Assembly: GCF_002192695.1 (NCBI RefSeq)
Contig: NZ_MTLG01000075.1
Span: 62,001 to 126,000, forward strand
Source of the DNA: Achromobacter xylosoxidans
Lineage (GTDB): Bacteria > Pseudomonadota > Gammaproteobacteria > Burkholderiales > Burkholderiaceae_B
DNA length: 64,000 bases
Direction: 5' to 3'
The notes beneath the pieces are model-generated. The model ran no database searches. It was not told where the DNA came from and saw only the letters and a list, made by a program, of their open reading frames with translations. A program made the translations under genes and the position numbers. Each line of letters starts with the position of its first letter. Position 1 is the first letter of the stretch. Shown here piece by piece: positions 36,286 through 44,455 of this stretch.

Positions 36286-37157
36286 GCGCGGCGCGCGAAC
36301 AGGCCGGGCGGCCTTTCCGGTCGGTGCTGTACATGCCGGGCGCCAATCCGCGCGCGTTGGCGCGCGCCAGGGAACTGGACGCGGACGCGCTGATCCTGGA
36401 TCTGGAGGATGCCGTTGCGGTCTCCGCCAAGGATGAGGCGCGTGAATTGGTGGCGCAAGCGCTGCGGCAAGGCGGCTTCGGGCGCCGCAGCGTGGTGGTG
36501 CGGATCAATGCGCTGGACTCGCCCTGGGGCCTGGCCGACGTGCAGGCGCTGGCGCCGCTGCGGCCTGACGCCTTGCTGGTGCCCAAGGTGGAACGTGTGG
36601 AACAATTGGCCGAGGTGTCGGGGCTGGCCGGCCAGTGCGGCGCCCGGGATCTGCCGCTTTGGGCCATGGTGGAGACGCCGCCCGCGATCCTGAACCTGGC
36701 CGCCATCGCCGCGGCCGGGCCGGCCTTGCGTGCGCTGGTGGCGGGCACCTCGGATCTGGTCAAGGACTTGCACGCCCGGCATACGGCGGCGCGCACGGAA
36801 GTGCTGGCGGCTTTGTCCTTGACGGTGCTGGCGGCGCGGGCGCATGGGCTGCTGGCGCTGGACGGCGTGCATCTGGACCTGGATGATGCGGCGGGCTTGC
36901 AGGCGGCGTGTCTCCAGGGCCGCGATCTGGGATTCGACGGCAAGACGCTGATCCATCCGCGGCAGATCGAGGCGGCCAATGCCGCCTTCGGCATGTCGGA
37001 TGCCGAGATTGAACGGGCGCAGGCGGTGATCGCGGCTTGGGGCGAGGCCCAGGCGCGTGGCAGCGGCGTAGCCGTGGTCGACGGCAGGCTGGTCGAGGCC
37101 CTGCACGTGGACGAAGCGCACCGTGTGCTGGCGCTGGCCCGCGCGATCGAGGCCTAG
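36282..37157 (+). CDS. CitE-like CoA-ester lyase
   Basis: A 291-residue HpcH/HpaI-superfamily protein with SVLYMPGANPRAL, LILDLEDAVAVSAKDEAR, RINALDSPWGLADV, MVETPPAILN and a GKTLIHPRQIEAAN end. These resemble CitE-like citramalyl-CoA or citryl-CoA lyases rather than the malyl-CoA type encoded just upstream. Two different lyases in one operon suggest successive or alternative CoA-ester substrates. It ends 4 bases before the convergent LysR stop. Confidence 0.88.
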   Translation: MSAAREQAGRPFRSVLYMPGANPRALARARELDADALILDLEDAVAVSAKDEARELVAQALRQGGFGRRSVVVRINALDSPWGLADVQALAPLRPDALLVPKVERVEQLAEVSGLAGQCGARDLPLWAMVETPPAILNLAAIAAAGPALRALVAGTSDLVKDLHARHTAARTEVLAALSLTVLAARAHGLLALDGVHLDLDDAAGLQAACLQGRDLGFDGKTLIHPRQIEAANAAFGMSDAEIERAQAVIAAWGEAQARGSGVAVVDGRLVEALHVDEAHRVLALARAIEA

Positions 37158-37161
37158 GGCG

Positions 37162-38109
37162 TCAGGCCGCCCCGGCGATCATGCGTTGGGCCAGGTCGGC
37201 CAGCCGGGCGGCCGCTGGCGACAGTTCGCTGCCGCGCAGGGTGCAGATGGCCAGTTGCCGGGTCAGCGATGGGCGCGCGATGCGCAGCGCCGTCAGGCCC
37301 GCGCCGCGCGTATCCGGCAGCGCGATCTTCGGCAGGATGGCGCAGCCCAGGCCGGCGCGCGCCATTTCTATCAGGGTCTGGACCTGGGTGAACTGGTAGC
37401 GGCATTGCCACTGCAGCCCGGCCGTGCGCAGCGCGTCCTCGATGATGGCGCGCAGGCCGGTGGCGTGGTCCAGCAGCAGCAAGGGCATGCGCGCCACCGC
37501 TTGCAGCGAGATGGTGGCCGCGGACGTGGGCAGGCTGAACTGCTTGGGTGTGACCGCGTACAGCGGGTCGTCGCAAATATGTCGGAAGTCGAAATCCGCG
37601 CTGTCGGCCGCCGGGCCGACGGCGAAGTCGACCAATTCGCCGCGCACGCTGTCGAACATGGCTTGCGCCGATTGCTCGAATACCTGGACATGCACGCCGG
37701 GATAGTCGCGCTCGAAGACGGCAAGTATGCCGGCCAGTTGCGAACCGGCCACGGTAGGCGCGCATGCCAGCGCGACGCGGCCGCGCCTGACCTCGACGGA
37801 CTCGCGCAGGCCGCGCAGCCCCTCGTCGATCTCCTGGACGGCGCGGCGCGCATGCGCCAGCAGCTGTTCGCCCTCCTGGGTCAGCCGCACGTTGCGGGTG
37901 GTGCGGCGGAACAGTTCCACGCCCAGCTGGGTTTCCAGCTGGCGCACCTGGGCGCTGACGGCGGATTGGGAACGGTTGGCGCGGCGGGCCGCTTCGCGGA
38001 AACTGCCCACTTCGCCGACCAGCGCGAAGATCTGCAGCAGCTTCAGATTGATGTTCGGCGTCGAGGGCACGGAGCGATCGGTAGGCATGGCGCTGGCCGG
38101 GTCCGGCAT
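37162..38109 (-). CDS. LysR-type regulator
   Basis: A 315-residue LysR protein with an unusually long tail before the winged helix (NINLKLLQIFALVGEVGSF, SQSAVSAQVRQLE). The ATG at 38109 shares a base with the GntR stop (TGATG), so the two regulators are co-translated; Met8 (38088) is an alternative. Flanked by two CoA-ester operons, it could act on either. Confidence 0.9.
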   Translation of the reverse strand: MPDPASAMPTDRSVPSTPNINLKLLQIFALVGEVGSFREAARRANRSQSAVSAQVRQLETQLGVELFRRTTRNVRLTQEGEQLLAHARRAVQEIDEGLRGLRESVEVRRGRVALACAPTVAGSQLAGILAVFERDYPGVHVQVFEQSAQAMFDSVRGELVDFAVGPAADSADFDFRHICDDPLYAVTPKQFSLPTSAATISLQAVARMPLLLLDHATGLRAIIEDALRTAGLQWQCRYQFTQVQTLIEMARAGLGCAILPKIALPDTRGAGLTALRIARPSLTRQLAICTLRGSELSPAAARLADLAQRMIAGAA

Positions 38110-38786
38110 CAGGAACGGAAGATCGAGGCAGGCATGCTCTCGACCATTTCACAGGCGCGCTTGAGGTGAGCCTTGACCTCGGCTGCCGCCTTGCGGCCAT
38201 CGCCGTCGATGATGGCTTGCGCGATCCGGCGATGCTCATTGATGGACGCCTGGATGGACTGGGGGCTGATGGCGCCGCCCAGCTGGAACATGATCAGCGG
38301 CAATTGCAGCTTCTTGATCAGGTCGGCCAGCTGGGTGTTGCCGGACAGGTCGGCGATCGCCTGGTGGAAGCGCCGGTTCTCGTCGAAGTAGGGGGTGGCG
38401 GCCAGGGGATGGCTTTCCCAGATGGGGCCGATGGCCGCCAGAAAGCTGGCTTTGGCTGCGGCATCCTGCATGCACTGTGCCGCTCGCCTGGCCGCAAGCG
38501 CTTCAAGTTCGGCGCGTATCTCGAAGAGTTCCAGCATTTCCGCCTTGGAATAGCGGCGCACCATGGTGGTCTGGTTGGGGATGCTCTCGACCAATCCTTC
38601 GGCCGACAGGCGGCGGAAGGACTCGCGTACCGGGCCGCGGCTGACGCCCAGTTGGCGGGTGAGGTCGGCTTCGACCAGGCGCTGGCCTGGCACCAGCCGG
38701 CCGCTGAGTATGCCTTGGCGCAGCGTGTCGACGACGTATTCGAGCGTGCTTCCAGCGGTGGCGGTGGGCTTGTTGGTTTCTGTCAT
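38109..38786 (-). CDS. GntR-family regulator, FCD subfamily
   Basis: A 225-residue regulator: winged helix (DTLRQGILSGRLVPGQRLVE, recognition LGVSRGPVRESFRRL) and an FCD domain. It is divergent from the acyl-CoA synthetase operon, whose promoter region contains two dyads, and so is the likely repressor of that operon. It is unusual in sharing a transcript with a LysR gene. Confidence 0.92.
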   Translation of the reverse strand: MTETNKPTATAGSTLEYVVDTLRQGILSGRLVPGQRLVEADLTRQLGVSRGPVRESFRRLSAEGLVESIPNQTTMVRRYSKAEMLELFEIRAELEALAARRAAQCMQDAAAKASFLAAIGPIWESHPLAATPYFDENRRFHQAIADLSGNTQLADLIKKLQLPLIMFQLGGAISPQSIQASINEHRRIAQAIIDGDGRKAAAEVKAHLKRACEMVESMPASIFRS

Positions 38787-38817
38787 GAGGTCCGGTCTGC
38801 TACGCGATTACCCTGAT

Positions 38818-38838
38818 TGTACGGCACATGGCCGTACA
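38818..38838. promoter_or_regulatory. GntR-type operator dyad
   Basis: TGTACGGC and GCCGTACA form perfect 8-bp arms around ACATG, 32 bases upstream of the GntR start and just upstream of the forward promoter. The TGTAC..GTACA form fits FCD-type GntR sites. Confidence 0.65.
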
Positions 38839-38869
38839 TTATTGTCCTACAAAAACGTAGTTCAATAAT
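38838..38869 (+). promoter_or_regulatory. Promoter of the acyl-CoA synthetase operon within a concentric dyad
   Basis: A -35 TTGTCC (38842-38847) and -10 AATAAT (38864-38869) are 16 bases apart. The same stretch is a two-tier dyad, ATTATTG/CAATAAT outside and CTAC/GTAG inside, sharing one centre. A protein on this dyad would cover the whole promoter. An ATG at 38868 falls in the -10 and so is not the start codon. Confidence 0.55.
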
Positions 38870-38909
38870 GGCAAGCCAGCAGGCAAAGCCTCCTAGGAGA
38901 CACAGTGAC

Positions 38910-40946
38910 ATGAACGCCGTAGAACGCATCGACAAGCTGTTGAACCCCCGCAGCATCGCCATCGTTGGCGCCTCCCAGGCGCCCAACAAGTTGGCGGGGC
39001 AGTTGATTCCCGCCCTGCGCGAAGGGGGCTACCAGGGCGCCATCTATCCGGTCAATCCGCGCTACCAGGAGGTCGCGGGACTCGCGTGCTACGGCTCGGT
39101 CGCGCAGATACCGGGCGAGGTCGATCATTGCGTGATCGTGGTCGGCAAGGAGCGCGTGCCGCAGGTGTTGGAAGAGTGCCGGGCCAAGCGCGTGCCTGGG
39201 GCCAGCATCTATACCTCCGGCTATGCCGAGGCCAGCGCGGGCGGGCAGGAGGCCCAGCAAACGCTGGAGGACCTGGCGCGGGGCATGACCTTTATCGGCC
39301 CCAACTGCATGGGGTTCTCGAACCTGGCGGCGCGGGTGATGGCGGCGCCGTCGGCGGTGCTCAAGCGCGCGCAGGGAGCGGGCGACGTGGCCCTGGTGTC
39401 GCAAAGCGGGGGCCTGGCCTACGCCACCATCGCCTATTTCGCGCAACGCGCCGGGATGGGGTTCAGTCACATCGTCAATACCGGGAACTCGGCCGGCGTT
39501 TCATACGGCGACCTGCTGGAATACATGTTCCAGGATCCCGCCACGCGCGTCGTGCTCGCGATCACCGAAGCCGAACGGGCCGCCTGCGAGGTGATCGACG
39601 CGGTGCGCAGGCTGGGCCTGCGCAAACCGGTGGTTTTGCTGAAGCTGGGGCGCGGCCAGACCGGCACGCGCATGGCGCTGTCGCATACAGGATCGCTGGC
39701 GGGCGATTACCGGCTGGTGCGGGACGTGGCGGAGCAGCATGGCATCGTGTGCGCCAGCGACGCGGACGACGCGCTGGGCCTGTGCGAACTGCTGCGTCAT
39801 GGCTTTGACGCCGGGCATGCGCAGGGCATCGCTTCTCTGTGCATCTCGGGCGGCAATATCACCTTGTTCGCGGATCAGGCCGACGCGCATGGCTTGCGTT
39901 TCGCCGAGTTGGCGCCAGCCACCGAAGCCCGGCTGGCCGAGGTGCTGCCCGATTACATTTCCGTGCACAACCCGATCGACATCACCGCCCTGGGCTACGA
40001 AAACCCGGGTTTGCACGCCGATGTGCTGAACGTCCTGCTGACGGATCCCGCGGTGCGCACGGTGGTGCCGATCCTGACCACGCTGGACGACTACACGGAA
40101 GTCTGCGAGATCCTGGCAGGTGTGCGTAAGCAAACCGGGTGCGGCATGGCCGTGCTGTGGAGCGGCGGTTCCTACGAAACGCAGTCGCGCGAAGTATTGC
40201 GCGAGGCTGGCATTCCCGTATTCCATTCGGCCACGCTGCTGGCGGGCTGCCTGGACCGCCTGCGCCGCGCCGCCGGCCGCCGGCCTGCCGGCGATGCGCC
40301 CGCGGCAGGCCGGCCCGGCGCCGCCGCGCAAGCGATGAGCGAAGGCGCTGCCCTGCAATGGCTGGGCCAGCGTGGCGTGGCGGTGCCCGCCATGCGCGCC
40401 TGCACGCGCGACGGCCTGGCCAGTGCTGCGCGGGAACTGGGCTACCCGCTGGTGATCAAGGCGGACTCGACCGAGACCCATATCTCCGACCAGGACAGCG
40501 TCATCCTCAACATCCGCAACGACGAAGAACTGGCCCAGGCGCTGGCGCGCGTGGCGCAGTGGCCGAGCGATCAGGTGCTGGCGCTGCGCTACCTGCCGGG
40601 CCACGAGCTGGTCGCGGGCACGTTTGCGCATCCGCAGCTGGGCCTGGTGCTGATGGTGGGATCGGGCGGACAGTGGGTGGAACTGTTGAAAGACGTGCGC
40701 TTCGTGGCCTTGCCGGCCAGCGCCGGCGAACTGGCTGCCGCGCTGGGATCGACGCTGGTGGGGCGCGCCTTGCAGGAAGGGCACCGTGGCGCCAGCGGCT
40801 TCGAGCCGGCGGTTCAACTGCTTGCCGCCTTGGCCGACGCGGCGTTGCAGGCGGCGCCCGCGGTGGCGCAGATCGAACTGAACCCGGTCACGGTAGGAAA
40901 GCATGGCGCCGCCGCAGTGGATGCGGCGATCTATCTGCAGGCGTAG
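38910..40946 (+). CDS. NDP-forming acyl-CoA synthetase (fused alpha-beta)
   Basis: A 678-residue acetyl-CoA-synthetase-(ADP-forming)-like enzyme. It has a CoA-binding domain (NPRSIAIVGASQAPNKLAGQ), succinyl-CoA-ligase-like flavodoxin domains with the swinging-loop His in MALSHTGSLAGDY, a short linker near residue 450 and a C-terminal ATP-grasp domain (GYPLVIKADSTETHISDQ). It makes an acyl-CoA from acid, CoA and ATP, or the reverse to save energy. ATG 38910 is chosen because a TAGGAG site precedes it and an earlier ATG lies in the promoter. The Bug receptor and citryl-CoA-lyase-like genes follow. Confidence 0.9.
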   Translation: MNAVERIDKLLNPRSIAIVGASQAPNKLAGQLIPALREGGYQGAIYPVNPRYQEVAGLACYGSVAQIPGEVDHCVIVVGKERVPQVLEECRAKRVPGASIYTSGYAEASAGGQEAQQTLEDLARGMTFIGPNCMGFSNLAARVMAAPSAVLKRAQGAGDVALVSQSGGLAYATIAYFAQRAGMGFSHIVNTGNSAGVSYGDLLEYMFQDPATRVVLAITEAERAACEVIDAVRRLGLRKPVVLLKLGRGQTGTRMALSHTGSLAGDYRLVRDVAEQHGIVCASDADDALGLCELLRHGFDAGHAQGIASLCISGGNITLFADQADAHGLRFAELAPATEARLAEVLPDYISVHNPIDITALGYENPGLHADVLNVLLTDPAVRTVVPILTTLDDYTEVCEILAGVRKQTGCGMAVLWSGGSYETQSREVLREAGIPVFHSATLLAGCLDRLRRAAGRRPAGDAPAAGRPGAAAQAMSEGAALQWLGQRGVAVPAMRACTRDGLASAARELGYPLVIKADSTETHISDQDSVILNIRNDEELAQALARVAQWPSDQVLALRYLPGHELVAGTFAHPQLGLVLMVGSGGQWVELLKDVRFVALPASAGELAAALGSTLVGRALQEGHRGASGFEPAVQLLAALADAALQAAPAVAQIELNPVTVGKHGAAAVDAAIYLQA

Positions 40947-40970
40947 GCCAACAGGCACAAGGAGATTGTG

Positions 40971-41948
40971 ATGAGCAAATTCGCTGCAATATTGACTGCC
41001 CTGGCGCTGGCCGGTTCCACCGCGCCGCTCTGGGCGCAGGCGGCCGGGTACCCGGAGAAGCCCGTGAAAGTCGTGGTGCCGTATTCCGCCGGCGGGCCTG
41101 CCGACGCGCTGATGCGCGCGGTCGGCCAGAAGCTGAGTGAAAAGTGGGGCCAGCCGGTCATCGTGGAGAACCGGCCCGGCGCCAATGAAATCATCGGCGC
41201 AGATCTGGTGGCCAAGTCCGCGCCCGACGGCTACACCTTGCTGCTTGGATCGGAAGCCGCGTTCTCCCTGAACCCGCAGCTGTACGCGAAACTGCCTTAC
41301 AAGGCCGAAACCGATCTGGCGCCGGTATGCCGCGTCGTCACCGCGCAGCTGATGCTGGTGACGCGGCCAGACTTTCCCGCCAACGATGTGGCAGGGACCA
41401 TCGCCTATCTGAAGGCGAGCCCAGGCAAGCATACCTTCGCCATTACCGGCATAGGAGGGGTGCTGCATCTGGCGGCGGCGTGGTTCAACAAGCTCTACGG
41501 CGTGCAGACCAGCGAGGTGCCTTACAAGGGGCTGCCGCTGGCGCTGCAGGACGTCATGGCGGGACGCGTCGACATGTTGTTCGCCATCAGCGGCGGCCCC
41601 ATGCCCTATGTCGCCACGGGAAAACTCAAGGCCATCGCACTGGCCGGCCCCCATCGCGTGGCGATCGCGCCCGACGTGCCGACCTTCGCCCAGGCGGGCT
41701 ATCCGGAATTCGATGCGTCGGTGTACTTCGCGCTGGCCGCGCCAGCGGGCACGCCTCAGGCCATACGCGGCAAGATCGCCGCCGACGTGGCCGAGATCGT
41801 GGGGGCGGCCGATTTCGTCGACAAGAACCTGAAGGCGATCGGCTTTGAGCCTGTCAGCGAAACGCCTGAAGCGTTTGCCGGTTTCTTGACCAAGGATCGC
41901 GCCGTCGCGGCGCAACGCGTGCAGACGGCCGGCGTGAAGCTGGACTAG
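40971..41948 (+). CDS. Bug-family periplasmic solute receptor
   Basis: A 325-residue TctC-like receptor with a signal peptide (LWAQAAG) and the loops VVPYSAGGPADALMR and ENRPGANEIIG. AAGGAG lies 6 bases before the ATG at 40971; a GTG one codon earlier is possible. Placed between the acyl-CoA synthetase and the citryl-CoA-lyase-like gene, it probably captures the acid they act on. Confidence 0.93.
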   Translation: MSKFAAILTALALAGSTAPLWAQAAGYPEKPVKVVVPYSAGGPADALMRAVGQKLSEKWGQPVIVENRPGANEIIGADLVAKSAPDGYTLLLGSEAAFSLNPQLYAKLPYKAETDLAPVCRVVTAQLMLVTRPDFPANDVAGTIAYLKASPGKHTFAITGIGGVLHLAAAWFNKLYGVQTSEVPYKGLPLALQDVMAGRVDMLFAISGGPMPYVATGKLKAIALAGPHRVAIAPDVPTFAQAGYPEFDASVYFALAAPAGTPQAIRGKIAADVAEIVGAADFVDKNLKAIGFEPVSETPEAFAGFLTKDRAVAAQRVQTAGVKLD

Positions 41949-41995
41949 GCCGGACACAGACTACAGAGACTACACAGACGACACGGAGCACAACC

Positions 41996-42793
41996 ATGAC
42001 TACCCTGACTTCCGACATGGGATGGAGCAATGCCACGAAGATCGTGGTGCGAGGCCACGACCTCAATCGCGACATCATCGGCCACTTGAATCTTGGCGAT
42101 TTCGCCTTTCTGGAAATTACCGGCCGTACCCCCGACCCGCAGGAGTCGACTCTGTTCAATGCGCTGCTGGCGGTGCTGGTGGAGCACGGCATGACGCCGA
42201 CGGCGATGGTGGCGCGCCTGACGTATCTCGGCGCCCCCGAATCGATGCAGGCCGCCATCGCCGCCGGTTTGTGCGGCATGGGGACCAAGTTCGTCGGCAC
42301 GGCGGAGGGCGCGGCGCGGCTGCTGCAGCAGGCATTGCCGCTGGGCAGCGCGGAAGCGCTGGACATCGACGCGGCCGCGCGCGCCATCGTCGCCGAGCAT
42401 CGCGCCTCGAAGCAACTGGTGCCGGGCCTGGGGCATCCGGTACATAAACCCGTGGACCCGCGCGCGACGGCGCTGTTCGCCGTCGCCGAGCGCACAGGGT
42501 TCAAGGGCCGTTACGTGGCGTTGATGCAGGCCTTGTCGGCGCAGGCGGAGCTGGCCTTGAACAAGCCGGGCGTGCTGCCGGTGAACGCGACCGGGGCGCT
42601 GGCGGCCCTGGCGAGCGAACTGGGCATACCCTGGCAACTGTGCCGCGGCATCGCCGTGATCGGGCGCGCGGTGGGGTTGGTCGGCCATATTGCGGAGGAA
42701 TTGCGCAATCCCATCGCCGAACGTCTGTGGGTGCGCACGGATGCGGAAGTGTCGGCGCATCTGCACGCGGCGGCGCGGGAGGCGGGCGCATGA
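41996..42793 (+). CDS. Citryl-CoA lyase-like (citrate synthase fold) protein
   Basis: A 265-residue small member of the citrate synthase superfamily. It keeps His64 (VEHGMTPTA) and His147 (LGHPVHKPVDPR), matching two of the three catalytic residues of citrate synthase. At the third position, where NVDG is usual, it reads NATG (Thr199 for Asp). It would split a citryl-CoA-like ester into acetyl-CoA and an oxo acid; the acyl-CoA synthetase two genes upstream could make that ester. It ends 24 bases before the convergent LacI stop. Confidence 0.84.
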   Translation: MTTLTSDMGWSNATKIVVRGHDLNRDIIGHLNLGDFAFLEITGRTPDPQESTLFNALLAVLVEHGMTPTAMVARLTYLGAPESMQAAIAAGLCGMGTKFVGTAEGAARLLQQALPLGSAEALDIDAAARAIVAEHRASKQLVPGLGHPVHKPVDPRATALFAVAERTGFKGRYVALMQALSAQAELALNKPGVLPVNATGALAALASELGIPWQLCRGIAVIGRAVGLVGHIAEELRNPIAERLWVRTDAEVSAHLHAAAREAGA

Positions 42794-42817
42794 AACTGCC
42801 CGGGCATGTCCGCGGCC

Positions 42818-43858
42818 TCAGGCGGTGTACGGCCGTGTCGAACTGCGGATGGTGAGCGTGGCCGGAAATCGCGAGGGCAGGGGATGGCCGGGGTCTGCCG
42901 GAACGGGTTCGGTCTCGCCGTGGATGCGCGCCAACAGCAGATTGATGGCGTAGGCGCCCATGGGGTAGACGGGCGGCGCCACCGTGGTCAGCCCGTCGCC
43001 GACCAGCTCGAACCAATCGGGATCGCCGTAGCCCACGACCGACACGTCGGCCGGGCAAGCCAGGCCCAGGCCGCGCAAGGCTTTGAGCGCGCCGACGGTC
43101 AGCCGCGAACTGCCCACGATCAGGGCGGTCGGGGGCTGGGCGCCGCCCATCATGCCGTGCACGGCGCGATGGGCGAACTCGACCCGGGGCGGTCCGACCG
43201 CGGTCATGCTGGCGTCCAGTCCGGCATGCCGCATCGCGCCGTAGAAGCCGGCCAGCCTGTCCTCGCCGCAACTCAGGTCGGTGGTGGTGCCGACATAGGC
43301 GATGCGCCGGTGGCCGTAGTGGATCAGGTGTTCGGCGGCAGCGCGGGTCGCGGCCTGTTCGTCGATCACCACTGCTTCGGCCGCCATCGAGGCATGTTGG
43401 CGGATCAGCTGGATGGCGTGCACGCCCTTGAGCAAGGCGATGGTCTCGGGTTTGGGCGTGACGGTGGGCGTGATGATCACGCCGGCAGCGCGCGACACGA
43501 CGAAAGCGCGCAGGTCGTTGAGTTCGCGCTCCGGATTGTCCTCGGTGATGCTCAGGGCCAGCTGGAAGCCGCGGGCCACGGCGGCATCCGCCACGATCTT
43601 GGCGACCGAGGCGTAGAAGTCGTTCTGGATGTCCGGCACGATCAGGCCGATCACCGGGCTGCGCGCGGAACGCATGTTCTGGGCGGTGCCGTTGGGCACG
43701 TAGCCCATCTTGCTGGCGGCCTCGCGCACGTTGGCCTTGGTGGCGACGCTGATCTTGGGGTGGTCGGCCAAGGCGCGCGACACGGTCGCGTGCGACAGGT
43801 CCAGCGCGGTCGCGATGTCCTTGATCGTGACGTTGGTGCGGGCGGCTATGTCAGCCAT
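42818..43858 (-). CDS. LacI-family regulator
   Basis: A 346-residue LacI/GalR regulator. The headpiece [20 protein letters not shown] and hinge ([13 protein letters not shown]) are complete, followed by a periplasmic-binding-type effector domain ([14 protein letters not shown]). Its start overlaps the LeuD-like gene by 13 bases, so it is the last gene of the leuCD-like operon. Two matching LacI-type dyads lie in the promoter region of that operon and its divergent partner. Confidence 0.93.
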   Translation of the reverse strand: MADIAARTNVTIKDIATALDLSHATVSRALADHPKISVATKANVREAASKMGYVPNGTAQNMRSARSPVIGLIVPDIQNDFYASVAKIVADAAVARGFQLALSITEDNPERELNDLRAFVVSRAAGVIITPTVTPKPETIALLKGVHAIQLIRQHASMAAEAVVIDEQAATRAAAEHLIHYGHRRIAYVGTTTDLSCGEDRLAGFYGAMRHAGLDASMTAVGPPRVEFAHRAVHGMMGGAQPPTALIVGSSRLTVGALKALRGLGLACPADVSVVGYGDPDWFELVGDGLTTVAPPVYPMGAYAINLLLARIHGETEPVPADPGHPLPSRFPATLTIRSSTRPYTA

Positions 43859-44454
43859 GGCTGGGTCCGTTGCTGGCGCTGCTGGAAGGCGTCGATCTCG
43901 GCCGCGCGCTGCAGCGCCAGGTCGATGTCGTCCGTGCCGTCGAGCAGCAATTGACGCCGTCCGGCATCGATCTCGAAGGCATGGGCCTGGCCGTCCGGCC
44001 CGATGACGCGCTGGCTTGCCAGATCGACGGTGCAGCTGCTGCCGGGACGGTCCAAGGCCTGCGCCATCAGCGCGTCGATGACAGCGACGGGCAGCGTGAC
44101 GGGCAGCAGGCCGTTCTTGAGGCAGTTTTCGTGGAAGATCGGCCCGTAGCTGGCGGCCACGATGGCGCGGATGCCATATTCCTGATGCGCCCACACGGCA
44201 TGTTCGCGCGACGAGCCGCAGCCGTAGTTTTCGCGCGCCAGCACGATGGCGGCGCCTTGATAGCCAGCCTGGTTCAGGACGCAGTCCGGGCGCGGCTGGC
44301 CGTGCTCGTCATAGCGCAAGCCTCCCATGAAGCCATCTGCCAGGCCGTTGCGCTCGACAGTGACCAGCCAGCGCTGGGGCACGATCGCGTCGGTGTCCAG
44401 GTGGTCTTGATTCATGGGCAGGATGATGCCGTGGGCTTGAATAAAGGGCTTCAT
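43846..44454 (-). CDS. Aconitase-family dehydratase, small subunit (LeuD-like)
   Basis: A 202-residue swivel-domain subunit with [11 protein letters not shown], the [14 protein letters not shown] substrate-binding motif and [14 protein letters not shown], all matching LeuD. It pairs with the large subunit whose stop is one base upstream. Leucine biosynthesis genes (leuA, leuB) are absent and the setting is catabolic, so a citraconate, citramalate or other hydroxy-acid dehydratase role is likely. Confidence 0.88.
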   Translation of the reverse strand: MKPFIQAHGIILPMNQDHLDTDAIVPQRWLVTVERNGLADGFMGGLRYDEHGQPRPDCVLNQAGYQGAAIVLARENYGCGSSREHAVWAHQEYGIRAIVAASYGPIFHENCLKNGLLPVTLPVAVIDALMAQALDRPGSSCTVDLASQRVIGPDGQAHAFEIDAGRRQLLLDGTDDIDLALQRAAEIDAFQQRQQRTQPWLT

Positions 44455-44455
44455 A

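Noticed and set aside
38868-38870. ATG at 38868 as start of the acyl-CoA synthetase
   Set aside because: It overlaps the predicted -10 element and lacks a ribosome site; ATG 38910 has a TAGGAG site and gives the family N-terminus.
39501-41957. A very long open frame (over 800 codons) on the minus strand
   Set aside because: It lies antisense to the acyl-CoA synthetase and Bug genes, is rich in His, Arg, Gln and Gly with no domain, and crosses their intergenic region. High-GC codon bias on the plus strand produces such shadows.
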